From: Cryptomeria japonica
Taxonomy: Eukaryota; Streptophyta; Pinopsida; Cupressales; Cupressaceae
Direction: 5' to 3'
NCBI RefSeq assembly: GCF_030272615.1
Contig: NC_081412.1
Coordinates: 671,114,852 to 671,178,851 of the forward strand
DNA length: 64,000 nucleotides
Below the pieces are notes generated by a model. That model ran no database searches. It saw only the letters and a program-made list of their open reading frames with translations, and was not told where the DNA came from. How positions within the stretch are numbered: the first letter of the stretch is position 1; each line of letters begins with the position of its first letter. Of this stretch, positions 36,600 through 48,510 are shown piece by piece. Both the position numbers and the translations under genes were made by a program.

Positions 36600-36725
36600 T
36601 TATATATGTATATATGTATATATGTATATATAGATATATAGACACATATACATATATACATACATATATACATATATATAGATATATACATAGATATATA
36701 CACATATATATATAGATATATATAC
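36471..36725. repeat. Compound microsatellite (CA)n, (TA)n, (TATG)n
   Basis: Simple repeats interrupted at 36726 by a solo LTR and resuming at 37170, so they were probably one tract before insertion. Confidence 0.95.
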
Positions 36726-37169
36726 TGTGAGATTTTGCCAAGATCAAGAGGCAATGGAAAACACAAATAAGAGACAAAATATATGATAAGAATAAATTGT
36801 ATTCTATCAAGACGCAAAATATGATCAACTAGATCATTACAAGATATATATTGATTGTCCGTACAAACAATGTAGACGAGCTTTCTTATATAGGCAAGGC
36901 TTATGGATATGTGAGCACACAAACATGACATGTGGATCAATCAGAAATAAGGGTAGGTAGGAGAAATAATATAATATTCCACATGAGGTGGAATGTAACA
37001 ACAAGATAAGATCAACACCATAAAAGGTAAAAATTCTCCTACACACACTATCCCAATGTGACACAAACATCCAAGTGTCTCATACCCAAACTACTATGAA
37101 ATGCATGTACCTAAGTTAGCTTAAGTAAGGTGTAATAATATCGAAGATGAATAGTTATTTATACCAACA
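36726..37169 (-). mobile_element. Solo LTR of the young copia family, diverged
   Basis: 444 bp, TGTGAGATTTTGCC...TATACCAACA, aligning along its length with the 480-bp LTRs at 25842 and 32102 but with many substitutions and a roughly 40-bp deletion. The TATATAAG element is conserved. Flanks tatac and aatac match at 4 of 5 bases, a plausible target duplication. No internal sequence is present, so it arose by LTR-LTR recombination. Confidence 0.88.
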
Positions 37170-37224
37170 AATACATATATATATATATACATACATACAC
37201 ACATATATATCTATATACACATAC

Positions 37225-37263
<39 letters not shown>

Positions 37264-37288
37264 TACGTATATATAGATCTATATATAC

Positions 37289-37324
<36 letters not shown>

Positions 37325-37325
37325 T
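37170..37325. repeat. Compound microsatellite (TA)n/(ACAT)n/(CATATA)n
   Basis: Right-hand continuation of the simple-repeat tract split by the solo LTR. Confidence 0.94.
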
Positions 37326-38610
37326 CAGTCAGAAGATCTCTATCTTTAAGCATGGGCCAAACTAATCAATATCTATCTATGGAAGGGGAATTGTTCACTA
37401 CTGGAGCTACCGATGGAGTTAGTCCGATCAGCTCAGTAATGCGTAGTAAGTACGATTTTATTTCTCAATGTCCGTAGGAAGAGAATTCATGTTGTTTTCC
37501 TGGAAAGAGAAAAGAACAGAGCTTTCGCTCGGAATCCAGCCGGCCATAGTATCTATCGCCCCATTCGGGGGCGAAGCCGCCCACCCCCACCCCCACCACC
37601 ACGGCTATGGGGCCCCTAGCTTCTCTCTTGGACATTACCCTGCATCCGTCGCTTTTCTCCAGCACTCACTTCACTCTGGTCATGGAGCAAAGGATAGAGA
37701 TCCGGAAATGAAGAAGTGCGCTCCGGTACCCCTTCTCCGAACCCACCTTTCCTTGACCGGGCGGGATGATCCCAAGGATTTGGCCGATCACAATAGGAAA
37801 TAGGTAAAAACTAATTGTTCTAAAGATTGTGGACTGGCATGAATATTGTGAGACTTTCTCGCACCAGGAAGCCGTATCGATATCCGTATCTGGGGGCGGG
37901 AGCCACTTACTATAGATAGATGCAGGTTCAGTCAGTCGGCGAAGAGCTTAGATCATGCTCATTTAATAATCAGCTCTTAAACATAATGAAGCGCTCGCCC
38001 GCCAACTAGGATTCCCAAAAGCAACTAGCCGTGAAGAGACGAAGCCCCTCTCAGATCGGTTCTACGGGAAAAGCTTTTTTCGCTTCAGGCCCTAGTGCCC
38101 GTTATTCACGTACATATATAGAAGTTCACTTTTATTATCTTCACGTAGGGGCACAGCCACCAAAGGTGAAGGCATCTGAGAAAGCACCGACAGGGGTTAT
38201 AGTAGTAAAATAGCTAAGACCTTAGCTAGCAGCAGGGCCTGTTCCGTAGTAGGTTGCATTCCTTCCTTTTCGGAGATCGATCAGGGTGGGCTTTATCCTT
38301 TCAAACAGCCGCCGGATGGAAATGGAATCTCGATGGACGACATCACATCATCAACAACTAGAATAAGGCAACCGGTCCATCCCCACCAGAAATCCCAGCT
38401 ATAGCCAAGTCAGCTCCGTTCTCGAGTAAGGAGAGTATGTTTACCAAGTCCTAGTGGCAGAATAATTTGGAACTATAATTGTAATCGTCCCATTAGGAAA
38501 GGATAAAATAGTTGATGGAGTAGGTAGGACAGGAAAAAAGAAAGCGAAAGAAAGAAAGCTCCCTTCACCAAAGGGGAGGACAAAGAAGGCGATTGCTTAG
38601 TTGACTGAAT
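37326..38610. other. Organelle-derived DNA, probably a nuclear mitochondrial insert
   Basis: Abrupt change from AT-rich repeats to near-balanced composition with plant-mitochondrial style (for example gaagccgcccacccccaccc, cgcttcaggccctagtgccc). Two small plus-strand open frames (37468-37803, 38031-38213) are present, but I cannot name a gene. No tRNA or rRNA recognised. Identification rests on composition and style, not on a named gene. The tract is ended by a MITE at 38614 and may resume at 58841. Confidence 0.5.
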
Positions 38611-38613
38611 TAA

Positions 38614-38624
38614 GGGTGGGGTCC
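38614..38624. mobile_element. Harbinger-like MITE, left end (interrupted)
   Basis: gggtggggtcc, preceded by TAA (38611-38613). With 58383-58837 it forms a roughly 466-bp element with inverted ends: gggtggggtcccatgggagg on the left pairs with the reverse complement of the right end at 58813-58837. TAA flanks both sides, which fits PIF/Harbinger (Tourist-type) insertion. Confidence 0.7.
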
Positions 38625-39401
38625 TGTTGATGTGTTTTTTATGTACAAAACATTTCAGAATAAAGTATCAAGTTAATTTACCCTCTCTTGAACAAAATCA
38701 CCTCAGATGCCAAGAATGAGATCAACTAAAATGATTCTAAGGTTTCTACATGTCAGATCTTGACGAGTGGGTAAGTTCATTGGTTGATGTGAATTGTTGT
38801 GTTTCACTTTGGGGACTTACGCAAATATTTGGATTATCATGAATGATGCGGAATAGGTGTGCTGACAACTTAAGATTTATCAATGAGGCTCTAGATTTAC
38901 TTCTTACTAAAAAAAGGGGAAAAAAGAATAGGGTTCAGGAAATCTATTCTAAGACTAAGAATGTAGGAAATGGTGAATGGATTTAGTGGAATCAAACCAG
39001 GCAAGGTCTCACAATCAGGTATTGACACAAGCTTAGTGCAATCATCTATGGTATACTTAATGATTTTCAGACTATTACCATCAAATGTAGACACCATCCA
39101 AGTTGATGCTTGTCAACGGACGCATAATAGTTGAAGTTATGCTTACTCAAATTCCAACTAACCACACAAGGCGCACTTACCAGCGGAAAGAGGCCAGTGG
39201 TATGGATTAAGGATTCCACACAAACGAATTCAACAAATCTTTCACTCAATCTAACATACATGAAAATAAATTTTAATTTAAATTCTAATCTAACTTGGAG
39301 GAATTCAGAACCATAAATGCAAATACAACACTTGAAGAGAAAAATCACCAACAATTGAAAAATGATTAGGATTCAAATAGCTGTAGTATATACCAACAAT
39401 T

Positions 39402-40973
39402 CTACAAAAACTCTCTCTTACAAATGAGAGACAAGGGGGCATATACATTCAGATCAATCTCTTTTGACTCTGACCAATTTGGCAATAGGATCGTCTTCTT
39501 CATTTCATTCTCATAATGTGGGTGTGTATGATCTCTATCATCTAGTATCTGATCAGGAATGAGGAAAAGTCCACATTTCCTCATGAAATCCACTGACATT
39601 CTGGACCACATTCTTCTCTTTACTACTTGTTCATCCATTAAGTTAGCCCAATAATCCTCTATGTCAACCTTATGAGTGAACTTCTCTCCTCTGATCCTTC
39701 AGACCTTCTTGTCTGGATCGAACCTTTCTCTCTTCTTGTAGGTAGCAAATCTGTAGAATGCAATCTCCTCACCTGCAGTGCTGGCAACTATGGCAGATTG
39801 GCAGACCTCTGATGTCTTCCCAACTAAAATAGGGAATGCCATTCCTGTCATGTGCTTCTCTCTCTGGATAACATCAAACTCTAGAAGCTATCTTACCACT
39901 TCCAACAATATCATTCTGTCAGTCGGATACCTAGGAAGTCTCTAGGGTTTAGATTGAAACCCATGAATCCTGAGGTATGTGAAAGTGGGGAACTATATAT
40001 ACCACGACCCATATTTCTCTATTAACTCTATTGCCTCCTTGGACAATCTTCTGTGGATTTTGCCCTGCAGCAACCGTGTGATATACATAGTGAATGCATC
40101 ATTCACTCTCTTGTAGTCTTCAATTATGTGCATACTTAACTGGGGGTAGCATTCATAATTCTTAAATTGTCCTTGCCCATTCCCGACTTCACCTTTGCAT
40201 ATTAATCCTCTGTATGAAACAAATCGTGCAAGCAGGTACACCAGGTAGGAAGTCATGGCGAATGACTTGGACCACTCTACATTCCTCAACTAAAAATCCA
40301 GATTGTCACTTATGATCTTGGACCAATTCACTAGTGTTCCTCTAAGACAATCCTGGATGAAGTAGAACATCCATCCATGAAATATTGCTCCCTGCGGCAT
40401 TCCCATCACTTTATTAAGTAGGAACATCAAATCACTATATTCCTCCTTAAAATCTACACACATAAGTGTCTTGGGAGCCTTGGAATGATGATTCCTAGGT
40501 TCAATCATCCACTCTTTATTAATTAAACTCTTGCATACACCCATCTTCTTCGTGTATCTGTCTGCATAATCTTCCTTGGTCACATCCTCCATGTCTGTAC
40601 TGCGTGGAATTTTGAGTAACTCAGCAATGACATCCACAGCAAAGTAGGCGATGACAACACCCTTCGGACTCTTGATCATTCTTGTGAGCGGATCGTAACA
40701 CTGTGCACACTCCAGGATCAACTCACTACATTGTATGGATTGTGGAAACCCAGCGGCATGGAAAATGCCACTCTTCATAATATTCGCATATGCTGGAGAA
40801 GGAACCTGATCTTTGGATCCGAACATCCGATGCTGCATCTGGTCGAAGTCCAGGAAATGCATGTTGGTATCAATGATCTCCTTTCATCTAGATGAAATCC
40901 TGAACTCTGGATAAAATCCAGTCTCCAATATCTTCAACAACTCTTTCCTTTCCTTGTATCCTGATTTTGACAT
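39402..40973 (-). pseudogene. LTR-borne ORF, N-terminal part (3' LTR copy), unknown protein
   Basis: A minus-strand frame starts at the ATG at 40971-40973 (MSKSGYKERKELLK). It continues with a few stops through 40290-40862 (long clean stretch with LLNKVMGMPQGAIFHGWMF) and 39993-40289, then into the part also present in the other LTR (MWSRMSVDFMRKCGLFLIPD, about 39500-39620). Composition and conservation between LTR copies suggest real coding sequence. It runs in the same sense as gag-pol. I recognise no domain. It might correspond to the extra ORF of unknown function that some Tat/Ogre elements carry, but here it is inside the LTR. Truncated at 39446 by a deletion. Confidence 0.65.
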
Positions 40974-42639
40974 TGCACCTGTATGAAGCTGAAAGTTAGT
41001 CCTAGGATAAAAATAAATACTTGCAATCAAATCCCTGACTTTCTAAAGATTTAGTCGATTTAGAGCATGGAGTCAGGAAAATGTTCCATACACTTGGTAA
41101 ATTTTAGCAAATTACGTTCAATGTATGACAACACTAAGGCATGGAAGTCTTCCATAAAATTCATTTATACCTCCTTATGCTTAGAAAATATGCAAGCAAA
41201 AATGCAAAGGAGTATATCGGATTGATGATGACTTAGGAAAGGTGTGAAAGGTTGTGTTTTCACACAATGGATGTCTGAAGACACCTTCCGCAGTCAACAA
41301 TGGAGGTCAAAATTCTAAAGACAACCTAAGAAATTAGACTTTGAAAAACATGTTGTAATCTTCAAAATGTGCATAAAAATCAATAAAAATCAATTTTATT
41401 GATGAAAACAATCATTTTTTGGAATGTAAGTATGGCTGGTAAAATTTAGTTTTCTGAGGACAAGTTTGGAAATCGAACACTTTAGACTTACCAGCACCTT
41501 GCAAAGTGGTTTAAATCCCTGAAAATGATGAAAAATTGCTAAGGAAATAGCCCCAAGCAAATTCGCCAAAATTGGTTAGGTGGCTTGAAATGAAAATTTC
41601 TGAGGACAAATGCCTAACAGTGGAGTTTCAGACCTGCAACAGCGATAAAATGGTCTAAAAAGTGCATAGAAAACTCAAAAAAATGCCTCCAAATGCTACA
41701 TGTTTAAGTTGGAATTGGCTGGGCAATAAAAACTTAAATCTGAAAATTAATGGCAGCCATTAATGGAGGTCGAAATTTGAAGCAAACCTCTGATTTGAAG
41801 CGAATCAGGAGGCTGGAAGTGATGGCAACCACCAAGCATGCATGAAAATCATCAAAACATGGTACCAAAACACCTTCCAAGCAAAATCGAATTTTCCCCA
41901 AGTCTAGCGCCAAAAATGGAAATCTAAAAATTTGATGTCAATGGCAGCCTTGATCTGCAACAATGAAGGATATCAACAATCTGGGAAAATCGCTCAAGTT
42001 GGGGTTGGATACGCCAAACACAAAAAATTGCCTTAGCAAAAAATCAAAATTTTCAAAATTCTGAAAATTGTTGTTAATGGCAGCAATCTGCAGCAATGAA
42101 GGTCTAAACAGCGGAAAAAATGGTGGAGGAAAAATTGCCGAAGTCTTCAATCAAGAATTTGCCAACTTTTACCAAAAATTGCAAAATTTGGAATAAAATC
42201 GCCAAACTTAGCAAAATTGAAAATCTGAAACTGGTCTTTAATGGCAACCAGGGAAGAATAAATCAGCAAGCTGGAAAAAATGGAGGAAAATAAATCGTCA
42301 ATCCCACACTTCACAAAAACGCATTGCTAAAAAAATTCGCCCAACTTGGAGAAAAATCGCTTTCATGGAGACACCTGGCAGAAATAATAATAAAATAATG
42401 CTGAAGTTTATCTCATATACTTGCTTTCATCTTTCACTTTCACCACACAAGCAATGTGGAATAAAAAACACTTGTATAAATACTTGCTTGGTGAAACCCT
42501 AACTTGCTTCTAGAAGGTTCAAACATTTAATAATTATTGCAAGTTATTAAATTTGCTTTTAAATTTTAAATAATCATTTAACAATTATTTAAAAGCAATC
42601 AAAATGGGGCTTTTTATTAAAATATTGCAATTTAAATTC

Positions 42640-43460
42640 AAAATAAAGCCTCTAGGGGAAAATCGCTATAGGTTGGGATTAAAAAATCCCTTCAAAAATC
42701 ATTTAAGTGTCAAAATTTGCCCCATAGGGGAAATTCAACCCATGCTTGGACAAAAATCCATGCTCAAAATCATCAAAATGCACATAAAAATCATCCCAGG
42801 GGAAAATCGATATTAGTTTGGACAAAAATCCAGACAAAAAATGCACTCATTTTGCAAAAATCACCCCCCAGGGGAAATTCGATGGGTGTCTGGACAAAAA
42901 TCCACACTCAAAACTCACTTAACTTGGAAAATACCTCTCTGGTGGAAAATCGACCTCAGTCTAGACAAAAATCCGGACTCAAAACCCTTCATAATGTTCC
43001 CAGTGGAAAATCGATCCCTGTCTGGATAAAAATCCGGACAAAAAACTCTTCATAATGTTTCCAGTGGAAAATCGATCCCTGTCTGGATAAAAATCCGGAC
43101 AAAAAACTCTTCATAATGTTCCCAGTGGAAAATCGATCCCTGTCTGGATAAAAATCCGGACAAAAATCGTCACTTAGTTGTCACAAAAATCGTGGTGGAA
43201 AATCGACCCAGGCATGGAATTATCCTTGCACTCTAGTCTGCACTCCCAGGGGAAATTCGATGGCAGTCTGGATAAATCCTGACACTTAGCCAAATTTTAG
43301 CATTTCCAGGGGAAAATCGCTCCAGGTGTGGATAAACAGTGGGGGAAATTAGTGGCCAGTATGGATTCCAGGGGAAACCCATGTGTAGTATGGATTTTGA
43401 GTGGGGGAATGGGTTGGGTAGTCTGGAATGTGAGGGGAAAATCATCTCTAGTATGGATTT
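42640..43460. repeat. Degenerate tandem repeat block in the 3' LTR
   Basis: About a dozen units of about 60-70 bp, each with a ggggaaaatcga-type box followed by tctggataaaaatccggac. Three neighbouring units near 43020-43160 are almost identical with a strict 61-bp period (43021, 43082, 43143). Confidence 0.9.
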
Positions 43461-43961
43461 TGACCCTTTAACCCTTGGAATATGAATTTTCCTTAGGATT
43501 TTATCATTTTAACCACTCAAAATCACTCAGCGACTTTAAATTTAACTGGTCTTAGACTAATTTTCCAAAAAAAAATATGAGCGAAATGCTAGGAAAATAT
43601 TGGAATAAAGTGTGAAACCAATTTAAATATTACCTTAGGAGCAAGAAAACAACTCTAAAAGGTCTATGAATACCTTGGCACTTTAAAATCATTGATGCAC
43701 GTGTTTGAAAACACATTAACATTCAAATGGTCTAACACTTAGACAAAACCTAGGATCATTAAAATATCATCTTTTGCAACTTGATCCTAACACTTCAAAA
43801 ACCCTAGACGAGACTAGGCATGATTAAAACTCTGAGACTCGGGCATGGGAAACGCAAAATTGCCCACGAAGTAGCCAAAACCCTAACCTAACAATGCAGG
43901 AAGCTAGCAAAGAGGGGGTCCCCATTAGCAATGGGGCGATGTGTGAAAAGGTCACAACATC

Positions 43962-43978
43962 TGGCGACTCCACTAAGG
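43962..43978 (+). other. Primer-site-like sequence facing inward from the left LTR
   Basis: TGGCGACTCCACTAAGG begins two bases after the LTR end and looks like the tRNA-Arg-type primer site of Ogre/Tat elements (from memory). It lies on the plus strand, opposite to the gag-pol sense. No polypurine tract is visible at this border, where the minus-sense element should have one. Confidence 0.5.
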
Positions 43979-44819
43979 AAATGTTCTAGAACATTTCAAG
44001 AACAAAGCTCATTCCGACACTTGGAGTCTTCAATTAATCCTTGCATAACATAGCAAAAGGCCAAAAAACTCATTTGAAAAGATGGAATCCAAGAATTGTA
44101 TCAAGTTACTTAGTCATTGATTATCCAGGTGTGTGCAATTGCGTTCATTACCTTCACGAGAATATTGTCCATACTTCGCAGGTGGCCGATTATAACCTCA
44201 CGAATATTGCTCCACTACCCACTAGGCATCTATAGCCCTAGTGGAGTTACTCGCATATTCCCACTAGCCAATTTAGATATTTCATTTCTTTGCATTTCTT
44301 TCTTTTCTTTTGATATTTCGCTTTTTGCGTACTTTCAAATTTCGTTAATTCATTTGTCTTGTAAGTAATAAACTTACTTGGGTTCGAGAACTATAATGGC
44401 ACTGAAGTAGGATATATAGATTTTTCACTAGTCACAGCTTCACCTGAGAATTTATAATAACTCGAATAAAATTAATATGTGAAATATAATAATCAAATGA
44501 TGTTAGCATCAAAATATAATAAAAGTTTTCCAATCCCGTCAAATACGGATTCAACTTATGATACACTATACAAAAACAATCTCTAATTCAAAGAACTTCA
44601 TGAAGAATAGTTCAAGAAATGGACTAAACAAAACCAGGTGAAATGCAAAGTGTGTCTTGACAACAACTCCCACATCACAAGCAGATATCCCTCAGAACCA
44701 ACACCAAAGCAAAGTCAAACCAAAACCCTAGAGCAAAACTGAAAGCAAACACTAAACTAAGGCAAACCAAAGAATACCTATTCTAACTTTGATACAAGGG
44801 GTAGGCTTCAAAAGAAACC
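43979..44819. other. Gypsy interior between integrase and 3' LTR, non-coding
   Basis: No gene on either strand. The plus-strand open frames here are short and lack motifs. Confidence 0.5.
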
Positions 44820-46230
44820 TAAGGTTGGAAGTAATGCTTGAGGAATTGTCCATTGACGGGGAACAGAACATCCTCACCAGTTAAGGTTCTCAGCTTGAAT
44901 GCATTCTCTCCCAGTAACTCAACAATCTGATAGGGGCCTTTCTATAGTTTGTCAAATTTGTCGTGATCTCCCCTTCTTTCATGGGCTTTATCCCAATATA
45001 GCACTAGGTCAGATATCCTAAAGGCTTTTACCCGTGCTTATCTGTCAAACCATCTCTTAACTACGCCCTGATGTTTGGCGAAATTCTCTAATGCTTTATC
45101 TCTTTTTTCTTCTAAATTCATCAACTGTGTCAGTCTTGTTTGCACTCTGTCTTCGCTCTCCATATAATCTTGTATGAATCTCAGTGTAGGAATTCTCAGT
45201 TATACGGGGAAGATAGGCTCTTGGCCATATACCAAAAAATATGGGGATGTCCCCAATGAATTCTTAACTCTCGTTCTATCCGCCCAAAGGGTGAATCTCA
45301 ATTGTGTGTGCCAATCCTTCAGATTTTTCTCTAACAATTTCTTAATCACACTTAGCAAATTCTTGTTCATAGATTCGGCTAACCCATTACCCTGAGGATA
45401 ATAATTTGATGAAAACTTAAGGGTTATACCATATTCAAAAGCCCAATTTGAAAATTTTAATGATGTAAAGGAAGAACCATTATCACAAACAATAGCATGT
45501 GGACAACAAAACCTGGTAATGATGTTCTCCTCTAAAAATTTAATCACGGCATCAGTTGTACATAACTTCAAAGCTTGAGCTTCTAACCATTGAGTATAGT
45601 AATCAGTCGCGGTTAGAATGTACCTATGTTGCACAGAGGAAGGTGGATTAATCATACCAATGAAGTCGATACCCTACATAGCGAAAGGTCTAGACTCGAT
45701 CACGGGCTGCAGCGACATGGCTAGATTCTTCTCTCAAACGGTAGTAACTTGGCATGTGTGACACATCTTCACATGTTCATGAGTATCTCAGAACAAGGTA
45801 GGCCAGTAATAGCCTGCTCTTAGAATTTAGTGCACAGTAGCTAAGCTTGCACCATGACCTGTCCCAAATCTATTGTGATAATGTTCCACAATCTGTTTAG
45901 CTTCATTCTTTCCAACACATCTCAAATATATTCCTTCATGATTTCTTCGGTATAAAATTGAGCCTTGTAACATAAAATGCTAACACTTCAATTTTAATGC
46001 TCTCTTCTGAGCTGGGGCCATATGCGCGGGGCATCTATGGTTCAATAAATAGCAAACAATGTCTTTATACTATTCATCTAGAGTGACATCTTCAATTGAA
46101 TAGACTTGTTGGACTAATCTGGGTCCATCAACTACTAGAGTCTGCGCTAAGGCTTGACCTCGAACAAGTCTCATTGGTTGTATCTCAATGTCGTACTCCT
46201 GGATAGTGGTGACCCAATTTCCTCTTCTTT
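44820..46230 (-). pseudogene. Gypsy integrase, broken
   Basis: Minus strand. The HHCC zinc domain is readable at about 45740-45900 (HYHNRFGTGHG ... CHTCQ). The catalytic core is at 45200-45655, with TATDYYTQWLEAQAL (first Asp), VCDNGSSF (second Asp) and YYPQGNGLAESMN (Glu). The C-terminal GPY/F-type module is at about 44850-44960 (KGPYQIVELLGENAF). Stops at about 44940, 45015, 45675, 45730 and others break the frame. Follows RT/RNase H as in all gypsy elements. Confidence 0.87.
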
Positions 46231-46233
46231 CTC

Positions 46234-47892
46234 CTAACTCATTCTGCATAAGGAGCTCTTAACTACTGCATCTGGCACAATGGCATGAACTTTTGTCCTT
46301 AAGATGTAATGTCTAAATTTCTTTATTGCTTTCACCAAAGCATAAGCTTGTTTTTCTACGTTTGGATATCTTAGCTCCGCATTTTTCAATGGTGCACTCA
46401 TAAATGCTATGGGATGTTCATCTTTATCTTGGTTCTTCTGTGTAAGGACTGCAACACAAGTATGTTCCAAGGAGATTGAATACACATAAAAAGGCCTCGT
46501 ATAATCAGGACTGACCAAAATAGGAGCCTCAACGATGGTGGACTTGATATCTTCAAATGCTTTCTTTGCTTCTGTTGTCCAATCCATCTTGGCATCTTTC
46601 TTCAACATTTCATTCAGTGGTTGTATTATCTCAGCAAATCCAGAGATAAATTTCCTCACAAAATTAATCTTACCAAAGAAGGACTTCAGTTCTTTCTTAC
46701 TGCTCGGGAGGTTTATCTTAGATATAGCCTCAACTCTTTTTGGATCAATGGAGATTCCTTTCTCTGAGATAATATGTCCTAACAATTTACCTTTTGTAAC
46801 CTCGAATATGCATTTCTTGGGATTAAGGGATATCCCATATTTTCTGCATCTTTGAAATACCTTTCTCAAATCTTCAATGTGATCTTCTCTTTTCCTTGAG
46901 AAAATTGTAATGTCATCCATGTAAATAATGATGCATTTTCCAATTAAATCTTGAAATTCAATGTCCATAGCTCTCTAGAATGTGGCTCCAGCATTGATTA
47001 AGCCAAATGGCATCCTTCTATATGTAAACATACCCCACTTTGTGGTGAGGGCTATCTTTAATCTATCTTCATATTCTACCATCACCTAATTGTATCCTGA
47101 ATATTCATCCAAAAAGGACATCATCTGCGATCCATTCACAATCTATAAAACCTCATCCAATGATGGAAGTGGGTAGTTATCTTTTTCTGATGCTCTATTC
47201 AAATTTTTGAAATCAACACAAAGCCTTATCTCTCCACTCTTCTTTCTAACCGGGACCAAATTGGCGACCCACGTCGAGTGTCGCACAGGAAAGATAATCC
47301 TTGCTGATAACAATTTCTTCACTTCCTGATATATGAGAGGCTCCAGCAAAGGGTTCACTGGCGTCTGTCTCTGCCTAAATGGCTTACTGTCTAGTTTCAA
47401 GGGAATAGTATGTGTAATGATTGATGTGTCATATGTCTTCAAATCATCATATCCCCATGCAATCACATCAGGAAAATATCTCATGTTCTTTAGTATGCCT
47501 TCCCTTTCACTGGTTGTGCATGTTTTCCTTATGAATACATTCTTAATTTCATTGTCATTTCCCAAATTCACTATTTCATAGGCACTTCTACTTGAGTCAT
47601 GCAATCTTTCTATCTTCATTTTATCTCTATCAAACACTCTTTCTAGCTCTATCATTCCCTTAGGAATGAAGTTTGTCTTCAAATTTAGAATGCCATCTGA
47701 ATCATATTCTGCTTCTTCGGCTTCCTCTTCATCAATAACCTGACTCAGGAAAACATCTGTATTTGTGAGAAAATCCAATATATGCTTATCATCTTCAAAA
47801 ACTTGGAAATTGGTGACATTATCTGGTACGGATGGAACTGATGTGAGTTCCACTATAAACTTCTTTAATCCTTCCATGGCAATGGGTGCCAA
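46234..47892 (-). pseudogene. Gypsy reverse transcriptase and RNase H, nearly open
   Basis: RT blocks on the minus strand: VNPLLEPLIYQEVKKLL, WVANLVPVRKKSGEIRLCVDFKNLN, SFLDEYSGYN, MPFGLINAGATF and catalytic YMDDI (about 46910). The connection and RNase H (46234-46968) follow with KAFEDIKSTIVEAPIL. Where an active RNase H has an Asp in the Y-T-D-A-S-type box, this one reads FYVYSIS, so the canonical RNase H appears to have lost its first catalytic Asp. Stops interrupt the frame only in a short stretch (about 46969-47142), so this part is fairly well preserved. Confidence 0.9.
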
Positions 47893-47904
47893 GGAACTAG
47901 CAGC

Positions 47905-48468
47905 CTATGCAAGCGCATTTGCCACTTGATTCTGTGATCTATATATTGACTTGATATTGAAAGCATCAAAGCTCTCGATGAGATCCCATATCCTGTTGTG
48001 GTATTTTCTCAATCTTTTGTCATGGCAGACATACTGCTTCCGCACTTGTCTTACTACAATCTCTGAATCTCCAAACACATGTAAAATCTTCACTTTCTTC
48101 TAAATGGCTAACAACAATCCATGAACTAAGGATTCATACTCAGCAACATTGTTCGTACATGGAAACTGCAATCTATGGGAGGTCAAATAAGTTTCCCCAG
48201 AGGGAACTATTAATTCAAATCCGGCTCCTGACCCTTTCTTTGACTTTGAACCATCAAATCTCAATGTCCAAACTTGATCTTTGTCATGTATTTCTTCTTT
48301 GATTTTATCTGTAATTTCTTCATTTGGCCTAGGAGAGGCCTCTCTAATTTCTTCAAGTGTCAGAATTTCAGGAATTCTTTTGTGTATTTGATTCAAAGCT
48401 ACCTTGCACATTGTGCAAGAGAATTCAGAATGAGCAGTATCATGAATTCGGCACCAATTAGGCAACAA
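47905..48468 (-). pseudogene. Second RNase H-like domain, located upstream of RT
   Basis: Minus strand. Motifs of an RNase HI fold: WTLRFDGSKSKKGSGAG (first Asp), CTNNVAEYESLVHGL (Glu), HVFGDSEIVVRQV (second Asp), and QVANALA where the final catalytic Asp would follow. It resembles the additional ('archaeal-type') RNase H of plant Tat elements, but sits between protease and RT. A stop at about 48097 splits it. It is preceded by an His/Cys motif, WCRIHDTAHSEFSCTMC. Confidence 0.75.
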
Positions 48469-48510
48469 TAAATTTTGAATGCGAGCACGGTTGCCTAACT
48501 CAATTCCCTG

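Larger units (their letters stand above)
38625..43959 (-). repeat. 3' LTR of the gypsy element, 5335 bp
   Basis: Aligns with 52367-58377 throughout, except that at 39445/39446 it lacks the counterpart of 53188-55060 (about 1.87 kb). It keeps 39845-41043, which the other copy lacks. Includes the start of the LTR-borne reading frame, an aatggcagc-rich non-coding stretch (41750-42290) and the tandem-repeat block 42640-43460. Confidence 0.9.

Noticed and set aside
36461-36940. Minus-strand frame of 159 codons
   Set aside because: Mostly microsatellite, with the rest crossing a solo LTR; no domain.
37468-37803. 111-codon frame in the organelle-like segment as a mitochondrial gene
   Set aside because: No recognisable mitochondrial protein; His/Pro-rich tract from ccccac repeats suggests non-coding DNA.
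42960-43160. Regular 61-bp repeats as a possible CRISPR array
   Set aside because: Units are contiguous without unique spacers, degenerate, and inside a plant LTR; the genome is eukaryotic.
47905-48468. Upstream RNase H-like domain as a separate host RNase H gene
   Set aside because: It lies in series with gag and RT on the same strand with similar decay, so it belongs to the element.
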